Assembly: GCA_003864495.1 (NCBI GenBank)
Contig: ML133422.1
Location: forward strand, 3,438,376-3,502,375
DNA: 64,000 nucleotides
Direction: 5' to 3'
Origin: Nemopilema nomurai
Lineage: Eukaryota > Cnidaria > Scyphozoa > Rhizostomeae > Rhizostomatidae
Shown: one piece after another, positions 35,682 to 48,000 of the stretch
Position numbering within the stretch: position 1 is the first letter of the stretch
How the letters are laid out: the number at the start of each line of letters is the position of its first letter
The notes under the pieces: generated by a model
What the model was told of the DNA's origin: nothing
The model's input: only the letters and a program-made list of their open reading frames with translations
The model's database searches: none
Position numbers and translations under genes: made by a program

Positions 35682-36799
35682 AGCTTTTCTCGCAAACAGA
35701 ATTATCAACATCTCAGGATTTTGCCGGCCTTATGGTTTGCGCATATGGAATTATATAAACGCAAATGCTACTGCTGGTTTATTTGATCTTGACACTGTGT
35801 TAGCCAGCTCTCTCCCAAATGCACTGACAGTCACATAAACTAGTGAATGATTTATTCGCATTATAGAACGGAGATTTATTCTCATAGCTTCATGGCAGGA
35901 AGGGAGCCCTGCATCCCTCGTTATAGTGGAAGTTGGTAGTGTTTTTTATTCTAAATTTCAGCTAGAGCCAACTTCAATTGCATGTGTTACATCGAGTTGA
36001 TGTATCTCAACTTTTTGTCTGCGTCTGCTAACCTAGATCATATAATTTCAAAATGACTAAAACCCAATCTTTCAAATGTTCGGTCGATTTTTCCGCAAGA
36101 AGAAAACCATCATAGTTCCTGTCCATTAGTTGAAAACTGTTGTATGATCATACTTTTTCTGCACTTATTAGATATACATATTGAGTATGTTGCCCATAAA
36201 GATCTTTAGATTGAGTCCTGTATTTGTTGATATCATCAAAAGAGGTTTTATTTTCTCAATCACATCCCTACTTCTTGGAATACATTTAGACCCACAATCC
36301 TTATGAGAGTTTCAAGTTCTTAAGGACTTTTAGCTTTTCTTCTACGTTTGACCGCAGACAGAATTCATAAAGATATGACAGTGTTACACCTCATCATAAT
36401 CATTATATTCATCAATTTGATGTACAGTGAATTTGATTAATGCAACAAGCGAGAATGATGAGCGAGGCTCCTTAGCAGGGGCTTGTGCGGAGGCGTAGAT
36501 GTCGTTCGCTGGTGAAGCTGCCGTTCTAGGCCTAAGAGCTCAGCTGCAAATGAAAAAAGATGGATTTTAGGCATCTAAAAATTGGGATTCTTATTGCTGG
36601 TTTTATCTTAAGTCATGAGGTACGTGAAATGTTTAGTGAATTTCTTGTGCTTTCAAACAAGCATCATTTGCATCAATTGGTCTCTAGAGAGTACTATGCT
36701 CAAAGCCATCATTCTTGCAAACATCATACATGGTAGCAACATATTGGCAAAACATTGTTATATTCAACGTATCGAAGATATGCTACCTGATGTTACTTT
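35682..36799. other. Convergent 3' spacer between ADAMTS and proline-rich gene A
   Basis: The ADAMTS stop at 35681 and the minus-strand stop at 36800 face each other, so this AT-rich spacer should hold both 3' UTRs. No coding sequence or repeat was recognised. Confidence 0.55.
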
Positions 36800-38812
36800 T
36801 TAATCTTCCTGTTTCTCCTGTTCATTTTCTTCATCCTTCTCTTCTTCCTTCTTCAAGGAGATGAAAAAATTAAAAAAAGTAAATACATTTGCGGCATAAA
36901 TAGCGTAAGCCATATCTCAAATCATTTAGTCAGAGATGGGAGCGATTTGCTTAGTTTGCCTCCCTATTGCGTCTGCCTCTGATTCAAGCAGAGACTACTA
37001 CCCAGCAGATCTACCGTGTTCGTTACTATAATCAATGACCAATTCGTTAGGGTAAAAAAGAAATCCAAATAGTCTCAATTAGAAGAGGAAGTGATCACTC
37101 GATCATTTCCACTACCATACCTTCTTTTCCTCCTTCTTCTGCTTCTTGTTCTTGTTGTCCTTCTCCTCCTTTCCCTTCGCCAAAGCCTGCTGCACAATCT
37201 TCTCAGCAGATTCTGTCTCTTCGCTGTCCTCGTCCTCAGTGGCCTTCTTGTTGCCGACAGACTCCTCAACCTTGGACTCTCCAGCTGCCAAATCCTTCTC
37301 GTGCTGTGCAAAAGCAATCAATTGGACATACTAGGTAAGACCATGAAGCCCTCCCAAAAGAAGATTTTTCTAGACCATGAGCTAGATTTTTCTAGTTAGG
37401 CGTAATAGTGTTCAATGCAATTTCTAACATTAGGCTCTATGATCATTGGTCGAGAATCAACAAATTAAGGCAACGGTGGTTTGCTATGTGTCTTTGTAGC
37501 GCAACTTAAATTGATATTTCTTTAGAAGAGGCTACATAAATGAGCGCTGTTTAGTTGAAAAGCTTGGCCGGTTTGCTAGAGTTGTGTAACTGTAAATAAA
37601 AGCGATCGGCCTGCCTGCTCTCATAGCCTGCCTGCTCTCATGGCCTGCCTGCTCTCATCTACACTAAAAGCGATTACTCACGTCGGCAAATTTGGCCTTC
37701 TTCCTCAGCTTCTTCTTCTTCTTCTTGCCAAACGGTGTCGCTGCACAGACGCCAGCTACACAATATGGTGTCCCTGGTGCTGCCACGCAGTCTCCATCTT
37801 GTGCGCAGGGGACTGGTGCAGGAGCTGGGGCAGGAGGGTACACGGGTGCTGGTGGTGGATAGTATGGGGGAGGAGGTGGTGGTGGTGGTGGTGGTGGGTA
37901 GTAAGGTGGGTAAGCAGGGGGTGGTGGTGGAGGTGGTAACTCTGGGGGTGGTGGTGGTGGTACCTCTGGGGGTGGTGGTGGTGGAGGTGGCTGTTGAAAT
38001 AATAAACGAAAATCACAAATATTATCATAATAATAATCATCACCATCATCATCATCATAATCATCATCGAAATCGTCATCATCACCATCGAAATTGTCAT
38101 CTTATTGTAGTGCTACTCTGTTGACATGCAACTTCAAGATTGGAACTGGATTTCATTGACATTAATAACAATCGAAATGATCAGGTGGTGGACTTACATA
38201 GTAAACATCCTGCTCCTTTTCGCCAGCCTTGTGAGTTTTCTTCGCCTTGTGGACGGCCTTACCCTCCTGAAGATAAATAACCTTTCTATCATTCATGATA
38301 CTTAATGTAGTACGTTCATTCTAAGGAAATCAAATACAGACTTGATGACTTTGAAGTTGCTGTGTTTGGTACTCCCTCTACTTCAACAAAAATTTACTGT
38401 ATAGTACTTTAAAAGGCTTCAAGACATGATCATAACAAAGTAAATTTTTCACGCTCATTTGCACGAAAGTGGATTCAGCTGACCGCATCAAGTTACTACA
38501 ACGAAGCCAGTCACTGGGAGTTACTGCAACTTGTAGTTTTACTAACATACAACGTATGCTATAATACTCTCATTGTAACCTTCAAAAGAGATGATTAATG
38601 AAGATATTTTTACGAAAATGTATAAATGCATCAAATTGAATGCAAATTTAATTGTGAGGCTTTATTCCCAATGACGTAGTTAGCTGAGAAACGAACAATG
38701 GCATCCAGAAAAAAATGTCTAAGTCCTTTAACCACTGTGGAACGTGATTGTTTGCACTTACCAAAAGGGCTGCCCCCAACAGCAAGAGCCATAAGACAGA
38801 TGTGCGATTCAT
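36800..38812 (-). CDS. Secreted proline-rich protein with one four-Cys motif (gene A), 220 aa
   Basis: Five exons read on the minus strand: 38812-38762, 38266-38198, 37990-37682, 37303-37121 and 36850-36800, all phase 0. Exon 1 is exactly a signal peptide (MNRTSVLWLLLLGAALL). Exon 2 is short and basic, starting EGK. Exon 3 has long proline runs with Glu, Leu and Tyr, then a motif C-x5-C-x8-C-x4-C containing TPYCVAGVC, then ATPFG and a lysine tail. Exons 4 and 5 are rich in Glu/Lys and end QEKQED. Function is not recognised; an extracellular matrix, capsule or mucus component would fit. It shares exon layout and motif with the gene at 41355-45079, so the two are paralogues. Alternative acceptors could shift exon 5 by one codon. 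Confidence 0.8.
37609..37658. repeat. 17-base tandem repeat, three copies
   Basis: Three near-identical gcctgcctgctctcatg units lie in the intron just downstream (on the gene strand) of the proline-rich exon of gene A. Confidence 0.85.
38028..38100. repeat. ATC/CAT microsatellite
   Basis: Interrupted cat trinucleotides (catcatcaccatcatcat and similar) lie in the intron of gene A, next to the acceptor of the proline exon. The open frames through it, rich in His or Met/Ile, are artefacts. Confidence 0.85.
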
Positions 38813-41354
38813 TGTGAAACCTTCCTCGATGAAAACAGACAAGTGCATTAGAACAACACATAGGGTCCTTTCAATAGCAGAGACTTGAGCACCAACATCC
38901 CAATGACTTATGCTAAATATTTATGTTTACGTGGTGGTTCTATTTCAGATTTCCTATTAACATCAATGATCCAAACGGTTATAAATATAATTGAGCAATC
39001 CAGTAAAAGGTCCTTTTCAACAACTTCAGGATCTACTGATAAACAAATACACAACTGCTAAAGATGAGCAAAGAGAAGTGTCAAATCACTGTGATTAAAG
39101 TCATGGCTCCTATCTTCTTAAATCGGCTAGGCTCCTATCTTCGTAAATCTATCTATATAAATTTCAATGACGCTATGTTCTTAAACGACACAATAGATGA
39201 TAATACTTTCTCCTTTAAATCTGATCTTTCATTTTGATAAGCAACATCCAGAGAAACGAAACAGAAATCAGTAACGAAGATAAACAGAACACAAACCGAA
39301 GAGAATACTTACCGCTGTGTTTGCAGTCGGTCGAATGCCGTTTCTTTTAAGTTATCATCACATATCTCAGAGATATGCGCCTGCTTGACCCAACATATTT
39401 CATGGTGGAAGCACTAGCGGGTGCTTAACACCGCACCTGAGCATCGTCGAAAACAAATTAGACGCTGGATGTCTGTAACCAAAAACATTTATTGTTTTAG
39501 GCAACTTTGCATGCACTTGTTTACCAATGCCTTTCTTGTAATCTCAGAAAACTACTCAAAACTTCATATTTCGATTAGATCACAAGAATGCACATTCTTT
39601 AGAGGTTAGAGCACTCAATCAGAATCACAAATGAACTTCTTAGAATCGCATCTGAGTACCAATTCGCAAATTTTATTTTCGCTAAAGCAAAAACCCATTT
39701 CATACGAACTGATGCATTTCGCACCCACGCACCTTCCTGTATTCTTGTGCCTCTCTGCATTAGCTCCATATTTGTTCTTGTCTCTGAAAATCGGCCCGTA
39801 CTTAAATGCACTTTTATGATGTTTGTTTTCCTTAATTATAAGCTACGAATTGGCTAACAGCATTGACGCTACCACCTGAGAACGGCTCAAGCGTCGAACT
39901 CGATGTCCGTGAAGGAAGCGCCGAAGAGGCCCAGGAACAAATCACTGGAAGAATCGGCCCCCACTGCTGTTTAGGATCACGGCTGCGTGGTTCATTTAAA
40001 GTCATAGATTGCTATTATGATCTACGTTGCAATGTGTTTAAATCTAGCTTCTTAGCCTAAAGAAGAAGATCATTCTAATGTAATGTCTTTTGAAACGGAA
40101 TGCTGAATATATGATCTTTTAAAGTACTTCTGGTTTCAACTTGTCTTTAAGTAGTTTCATGGCTCTCATAATGATTTCAAAGAGCTTAGGATCGACGGAT
40201 CAAGTCTCCTTTCGATTCAAAGCAACATCCCGACTAGAAAACTATGAGGACATTATCTGTTAGGAAAAAGGAAGATTGGATTTGATCATGCTTAGACCGT
40301 TGATTGTGATTCTGCTTAGAACAAAGTTAAGTGCCGAATCAAGTGCGTGAACTGGGCAGATGAGAGGAACGATGGTTGATTTGATTAAGCTCGTGAAAAG
40401 CATTCTTGTCGAAGTAAGAAATTAGGCTCGACCGGTCGGACAACGCGATTGCAGCACGACTCCGGATCAAACGTCGCTTCTCTCACGTGCCAAACCTAAT
40501 GCGTAAAACATTCCTAATGCGTAACTTGAAGTTTCAGAGAATAGCTGGGCATGAGTAGAAAGAAAGCTGCGAAATAATATTGCATGGAAATGAGCTTGAC
40601 GTTCAGTTCTTGTTTGTTTCGGCACCATGCCACATCGTGTCATAGTTGAACTCATTGCTGTGCGGCCCGGGCGCGATTTCGACTTAGGCCTAATTCGCAT
40701 TTTGCTTCTTCCCGCGGAAATGAAGGCGCAACGCTAAGTATCACCTCGGTGCTTTCTGTCCTATTACTGCAAGACCCTTTCTTGACATGCCAATCGGACT
40801 CAAATGTATGCCATCTTACTCTCGGCAAAACACGATGCTGAGAGCCTCTAGGTAGGATATACTCGATCAGCGACTTGTATACTTTTTAGGCCGCCTAATA
40901 CTGCCAGATTCATGCCTGCTCAATGATTACTGTGTGAACAAAACAAGACAGTCGCAAAATTTAATTTTCCAACAAAACTTTCATTCCGCCGACGGACACA
41001 AAATTGGGAATGCGTATCATATACGCAAACTATCGTCTGAATTTTTCTCATTCATATCTTCCTCGGACCAATATTCCGAGGTCGACCCGAACGCTACTGT
41101 GGCAATCGCGAGAGGCAACTAGAAATATGGAATCTTCTGTATCAAAAGTGTTTTTCAACTTTCATATTCGGTAAACATTAGTTAGCTATCATACACTACT
41201 TTCATCTCTAACAACACCTTGAAAAATTCAGTCTAGTAGAAATGAATGTTATGTCTTGTTGTGAGCATTCTCAATTGTCGTTTGGATCCTTATTGAAGCA
41301 TGCGAGTATATTCCGTGCACGGTGTATTACAAAGTCCGATGGCTGTTCCAAACC
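38813..41354. other. Spacer between the two proline-rich genes
   Basis: This should hold the promoter and 5' UTR of gene A (near 38813) and the 3' UTR of gene B (near 41354). A 20-base imperfect tandem repeat (ggctcctatcttcttaaatc) is at 39103-39150. Short open frames near 39863 and 40934 have no recognisable domain and no paired splice signals that I could support. Confidence 0.55.
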
Positions 41355-44300
41355 TCACTCGTGTTTAGCCTCCTTTCCGTGTCTCTTGTTCTTTTTACCC
41401 TTCTTTGAGCCCTTGTGTCCCTTTGCTTTCTTCTTCCTTTGCTGAGCCGAGCAGTAGCCGTTGACACAATACGGGGTATTCGTGTCCTTGCAGTCATCAT
41501 TTGATTGACAGGAGCGCAATGAAGCCGTCGTTGAATATGTTGTGCTGTATGCTGTTGTTGGCTGCGTGGCAGCACTGGTTGCCTCTGTGGCGGCGGTAGG
41601 GGTACTGGTCCCTTCTGGGGCGGCTGTTGGGGTTGCCTCAGGCTGTTGGTTGAATGCATACCCCTTAATTGTGGCACAAGGCAAACTGACAAATATTTCC
41701 ATTCAACGATCAAAATGCTAAGACTTTCTGATCCCGGCTTCCTTGTATATGAAATGCAGATGTATTAGTTCTTGTCCCCTTTTCAAACAGCATGATACCA
41801 ATTCACTAATGCACTGCGCATTAGACCCGTATTAATGAAGGAATGAAAGAAAGATTGATAAAAAGCTCCACTTACAACGGACTGCTTTTCCTTGGATTTT
41901 CCAGCCTGGAATCCCACGCTCTCTTCATCTCCTTCCTCATCCGCTTGATCCTGTCTCTCCGCTATCGTCGCTTGCTTCTCTGGTTTCTGCTGTTTAAAAA
42001 GGAAAGCAAGTGATGACCCTAAAGTGCAGCTTGACCTACGTTTTCTTTGCATATGCTGGGAATATGAATATTCCTGGTAAATTAGTCCAAGGATACTTTG
42101 GATAACGTGACAGAATTAACGATATCTCTGACCGCTTCAGTTCTCGGAAAATCTTAATTGGTCTTTCTTGTATTTGTAAGATGCGATTTAAATTGACGAT
42201 AAAAAGGCTTGTGGGTAATAGTGAAATAATCATTGTTGCCGCTTCTATTTTATCTGGATCTCTAATGCCAAATACTTAAACCTGAAAATTCCTTGTTTAT
42301 AAAGCCGTCTCCAGTCTTTGCAACAAATTGTTTGTTGAAATATTAGAAGGACAACTTGGCTGGCTCGACAAGTCAGTTTTGCTTTTGAGAGCTGCAGTTG
42401 AAAATACACGTAAGCGAGGCTTTTTTAACATGGTGCCCTGTTATCTCCGCACGAATGTTTTAAATTTTAAAATTAGATTTCTGACATATTTGCTACTTGT
42501 AAGCAATTGATAAAGCAGCATGCCCCTGTGGCCTAATTACACATCCCTGTGATAAGTTTCAGCCCACTCTCGTTACTCTCTCACTCAATAGGCTGATTCT
42601 CAACAAAGACTGCAACGCACGTTTGCGATATTACTATTAAGACACCAGCTAGCTTTCAAGTGTCTAGTCAATTAATAACTGGTGGGCAAGTTTTAAACTG
42701 GTACCGCTTAAGAAAGTGAGATGTTGTTTGTTATGGGCACTCGGCAAAAGATTTTATGGATTAAAACCTCGTAGTTGGCCTAGCCTCATATTCATGCATG
42801 TCATTGATTTGGGAGACCTAGGTTGTATCTGTGGAGCCTCCTAGTTCTCTCGGAAGACATTTTGTCATTGTATATTTTCCAACAATTCCAGCGTAATTGT
42901 TAGGTTCTTGCTATTTATAATAAAATTGTTGGTGGCTTTGCAATATTTTGTTGAGTAATTAAATGACTTTCCCGTCCAGTAACATGTTGCCCCAGGTTGT
43001 GTTTATATGTTGGTTCGAGCGTCAGTGCTCCTGCATTTACTGGCGCCAACTTCAACAGTCATCTTTATGCACGCAGAAATAAAGTCAGTAAAAGTAAAAG
43101 GCATGTGTATCTCAAAGCATGCTCATTGCACAGACTGCAAAGGCCCCAATCGATGTACCTCTTCCGCTTGCTCTTCTTCGTTAGGAGCCTCGTCCACTTC
43201 GGTCTCCGTCAATGCTGAAGAAACATCGACTGACTCGTCTCCGCTTGATTGATCGTCTTCCTATGGAACAGAATGGCAGTAGTGTTCAAATCATGCCCGT
43301 TCGGTTATTGCCTGTAACTTTTGGAATCAATAACCTAAACAATACTTTGATGTACAGACGTATTTTAAACATTGTTACATGTAAGAGTTGGCCATATCCT
43401 ATCCAAAGTCAAAAGAAAACTAAACGGTAATGCTTAGACTCTGATGTTGCACCCCTGCAGCCTCTTGTTATCATAGATGCCTAACGAAGCGTGTTAAGTG
43501 ATGTATATGGCCTAAGCTTCTGTTATGTGAGCAAAGCTTCTCCAGTATCTCGCTTATCACGTAGGTCACTATTTTTCTGCATACCCCCAAGAACTTGTGT
43601 GCCTTCTTCCTTCCATATGGAGTAGCTGCACAGACGCCGTTAACGCAGTAAGGGAAACCGGCAACCTCAACGCAGTCTTCATTGGAGGTGCATGGAACTG
43701 GTGCTGGTGCGGGCTCCGCTGGGGGGGCTGGGTATGGCGGGGGGTATGGTGCTGCAACTGGGGGAGGGTATGGGTAGACTGGTGGAGGCACCGGGTAAGG
43801 TGGAGGTGGTGGTGGTGGTGGTGGTGGTGGTGGTGCTTCTGGAGCTGGTGGTGGTGGTGCCTCTGGAGGTGGTGGTGGTGCCTCTGGAGGTGGTGGTGGT
43901 GCCTCTGGAGCTGGTGCTTCTGGTGGTTGAGGAGCTGGCTCTGGTGCAGGAGCAGGCGCCGGCTGAGGTGCTGGCTGTTCTCCAGAAGCATCGCCGTCCT
44001 GGTCTGCCGGCGGTGGGACATCGGCGGGTGGCGGTGCCGACTGTTGGTCGTCCGCATCAGCCTCTGCCTGCTGCTTTTCTTGTGCATCCTGGGGTTGCTG
44101 CGCTTCTTGATTCTTGGCCGGTTGCTTAGCAGCCTATATCAACAACAGAACCAGACATGACTCCTGTCTTTACACTAGGCAACTGGTGAACTAACCGACC
44201 AAGAAGGAAGCGCACGTTTTATCAAACGCGTAGATAAAGTCGAACGGTGATGATTATATCACAGTTCCTTTGGTACCTTTAGACTTGAGAGCTCATCCCG

Positions 44301-45079
44301 TTCAGTAAGGCAATGACTCTGGGGGATACAGAAAGATTTGAAATACCCTTAAGCGACCGGATTGTTGTGTGCAGATTTGGAACTGCACTTTTGTGGTGAG
44401 AAAGACATTGCTCCTGTTATCACTATTCCTATAAATGGTGTCCTCAGAGTTGTTGACGCTAAAGCTCTTGAGATCTATCGATTTATCCTAAAGAGCAAAT
44501 TGTGAAGGAGGACGTGGTAGATTGTCAAAACGGACAGAAGAAATTATCCCGTGACGGGCCAGATACCAGAAGGCGGATAAAGACAACTCTGTGAACACTG
44601 TGCTCAATCACGGTAGGTTATTGACGAGTTCTTTATTCCGAAATATGCTCTTAAATTTTGCAAATAAAACATTGCACTCACTGCGCTTTTCTTCAACTTG
44701 CTGGCAACAGATCGATGCTTGTGCTTGCCCTCCTGCGAAGGAGCATATTGAATCTTAAAAGAATATCTGACAACATCATAGTAGAATGATTAAGAATTAC
44801 TTTACAGTTAAGATAATGACGGAAATTACGAGCAGCGTTCTGGTTATGTGATACTAAAGCAAGATTGATACTCATAGACAGTTATTGGTTGGTTTCTGAC
44901 GCGCTCTTGGAAAAAGTGATTGGTTTAGCGAATTAGCTTATTCGTTGCCAAAGTGGCGCTCTATACTCTATTTGTTTACGTTTTATTCATTTTCGCTCGA
45001 TTTGAAGTAAAACAAATATGGGCCTTACTGTTAATGCGATCGTGACGACCAACACCAGCAGCAACGCCGACTTCCACAT
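41355..45079 (-). CDS. Secreted proline-rich protein with two four-Cys motifs (gene B), 384 aa
   Basis: Six exons on the minus strand, all phase 0: 45079-45029, 44732-44682, 44133-43585, 43260-43159, 41989-41876 and 41642-41355. Exon 1 is a signal peptide (MWKSALLLVLVVTIALT). Exon 2 starts EGKHKHR, like gene A. Exon 3 runs from a Gln/Ala/Asp-rich part through PEAPPPPP-type repeats to a C-x5-C-x8-C-x4-C motif with PYCVNGVC, then ATPYGRKK. Exons 4 and 5 are acidic. Exon 6 is Thr/Ala/Ser-rich, with a second motif C-x5-C-x7-C-x4-C (PYCVNGYC) and a strongly basic tail ending KEAKHE. The last acceptor could also lie a few codons earlier in the same frame. Function is unknown. It could be two genes if a promoter exists near 42000-43100, but no second signal peptide was seen. 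Confidence 0.75.
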
Positions 45080-48000
45080 TCTGACTTCTGAAACGAAAAG
45101 ATTACTGAATTAGAGAAGAGGCAGCAAATAACGCGTAACATTACCCTAAAAATAACGAATCACCTTCTACTTCGTCTTCAACGTCAATTATTTGAATTTA
45201 GGCTGAAAAAAGGTTGAGTTTCCACTCACATCACATGCACATTGTGTCTACTCATACAGAGCAGGGATAAATTGTCCATTGGCGTTAAGTTTGGAGAATA
45301 TTTGATGCCCTCGTCAAGAAGAAATTCGCGATACATACCTGAAAGATGGAATCGAATCCCCAATAATGTGTGTGGTGGATGTGTGTACGCAGTCGACTTT
45401 GGTCTGCCAAAGATGTGATTTGATCGCAATAACCTGATTTCTAAGTGACGTTGGCCCCGACGGGTTTGACCTTCTCGCTGGGCAAGCGCAATGTAAACCA
45501 AACAGGTGCATGAGATATTTCCCTCTGGCTCATTATGAAAACCCAGCGGCTCTGCCCACGTTTATTACTTGCTTATCAAAAGTACCATACAACGATGTTA
45601 TTGATGATAGTTTTGCTAACAGTTGCTTCATCGTTTCAAGTGATAACTTGGTCTTTGCTGCTGGTTTTCACCAACTAGGGTATTTTCAGCGACATCAGAG
45701 GCCAGTTTAATCTTCTGACGCCACACAGAACCAGAAAGTTCGACTTTTTTTATTCAACTTAACATTCTAGGTTTGCTGTAGGTAAATGCCACACAAAGTT
45801 CAAGCAAAGCGCTCTATCTTTTCTGATACTTTGCGCGAAGATGATTGACAGGCAATAATTCAATCAACTACCAGCTTCCTTTTTAACCACTTTACTGGAG
45901 TTTGTTAATTATGACTTTCTTTCAAATTTCTAAAATTTTCTTTCGCCAAGCTGCTCTTTGGTAACAAGCAAAAATCATTTGTTTAAGATATCCCTTAGGC
46001 CCAATACAAGGGCAGTCCGCAGCCAGGTGAAAGCGGCTTTCTTTAACACTAGTCACTGCTTATAATTGGCGCAGTAAAACACGATACGAATTGCAGATCA
46101 TATCAAAATGCAGATTGCATATGATATATTCAGATGCATAAATATAACTTAAATTGTCTAGTTGTCTATTTGAAATTGCAAGCATAATTTTGTTTAAAAA
46201 GGCCCGACCTGACAGAAACCGTATTGTAGAGCGTTATCATTGAACGTTTAATGAACTAGATGTGTTTTCATTAGTTTCTTAAATGCTAACATGGTCGAAT
46301 GCAAATGAAAACTTTCTAAAAGTATAAATACAACTAATATACTACACTAGAGCAAGTGTCGCGAGAGAAGTGCGAATTGTCGAAAGGTTGAACATTGACT
46401 ACTGGAAGGGGGGAACCAGCAAACATGAATGGATACGAAGCATCCGCTGACCATGACAAAAGGGGTCATGCAGCGTAAACAATAACACTCCAGATAGTTC
46501 CAACTTTAGTGGCTGCAGGTGTGAGCAACTCGTAGATAGAGAAGTGAATACTTCCTTCAAATGGTTTTACTACCTGGCTATCGAGCGATAAGCTACTGGC
46601 ACGTGACCCTTTTCTTGGGGATGCAACGTTTACACAGAGAATGCCACTTCTAGTCCAAATATATTCCATCTTTAAAATGCAATTAAGACGAGGTATAAAA
46701 GCTTCATAGGAGCACAGAAATAATTTCTGGCAAAAATAGAATAGACATGTTTTTCTCTCTTTCAAATTTTGTCTCCGCGTGGGTGATGTGTTGTGGGGGC
46801 ACCTTCTAGCAAAAGTAGGCATTAGGGAATGCCTTCATACTTTTGCCAGATCAGTACTCTAGTCTCACAATTTTGATCAAGAGCGAGGAATGCTGAGGGG
46901 CAAGATGATCCTTAAAAAAGCGAGCTCTGACTTTCGAACGGTCAGCTCTAGCAGTTAAGATCAGCTATACAATCTACTATAAAATACTACACATACGTTT
47001 TGTGCGTGAGGTAAGGGCTGAAAGTACCTCTAAAGCTTTTAGAGATAGAGAATGATAATGGATTCGTTTAGAGTAAATTGAATGCCACAATTGATAGTAG
47101 TGTCGTCTTGATCCTCTTATATTGGCATCTAACTTTCCAGAATGCCTTATTCGATGAGTAAATGCCCCCAATTACCCCGTTGGGCTTGCAATACTCATGC
47201 TCTCTGAAGAAAGTTGTGAACTCAAGCTGCAACTTTTGGCTTTAACCCTCCTTTTCTTCCACCATGCAGTTTCGCCATTCCCTCTTTTCCTGTATCACCT
47301 TTGGTTGAAAGTTAGAATCTGACACACAGAAAGGAGGCTGTTACTGCTCACTTATCCGCTTCGCTGATTGGTCGATCAGGCTGCTTCAGAAGGGTTTCAT
47401 CTAGGAAAATGATGAACCAGCCGCCACGTCGCTAACAAAAAGAGTTCTTTATCCTACCTAAATATTTCTCATTGTATTTAGAAGTAGCTCATGTTTCCCA
47501 TGCCCCTTTTTCAGTACACATTTAAATCCCCTCAGTTATCTACATTTTTCGGTTCTTGCATCGCCTTGTCTCAAATATCTCAATGACAGATATTTTGTTC
47601 ACCTAAATGCTATGGTGGAGCCCTTATTTCATAGAGAATAGAGTTCAAAATTGCTCTTTTAGTTAAAATGAAAAAGGAACCCCATGTGTTCAAGCGGTCC
47701 TCCGTCACCAAAAAACAACTCAAGCCAGCCCTTTGTTTTCCAGTCAGTTTTGAAGGCACTTGAACACCGATGAGAAACTTCTGTAGACAAAGATCTTTCA
47801 TATGCAACAACAACAGCATGAACTGCGCAACCAGGACAGCAACAGCAACAGCAAACAACGTCCAATCCAAGGACGTACTTGCCGGGGAAGGGGGGGGGGG
47901 TGATTGTTTGGGGGGGGGTGTGTGCGACCCGAATATTTTTGTGCTATCCGGTAAATTTTGTTTTAATTCGGTAAATAGCTTAATTGGTAGTCAGCAGTGA

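Noticed and set aside
37640..38124. Trp/Val-rich and His/Met-rich open frames over the gene A proline exon and microsatellite
   Set aside because: Repeat artefacts of GGT/CCA and CAT triplets; the minus-strand proline frame has the splice signals and Cys motif.
43597..44160. Long Trp/Gly-rich or Val-rich open frames opposite gene B's proline exon
   Set aside because: They are antisense or shifted readings of the proline (CCA) repeats on the minus strand.
36800..45079. Minicollagens for the proline-rich genes
   Set aside because: There are no Gly-X-Y collagen repeats and the cysteine spacing differs from the minicollagen domain; only the polyproline stretches are similar.
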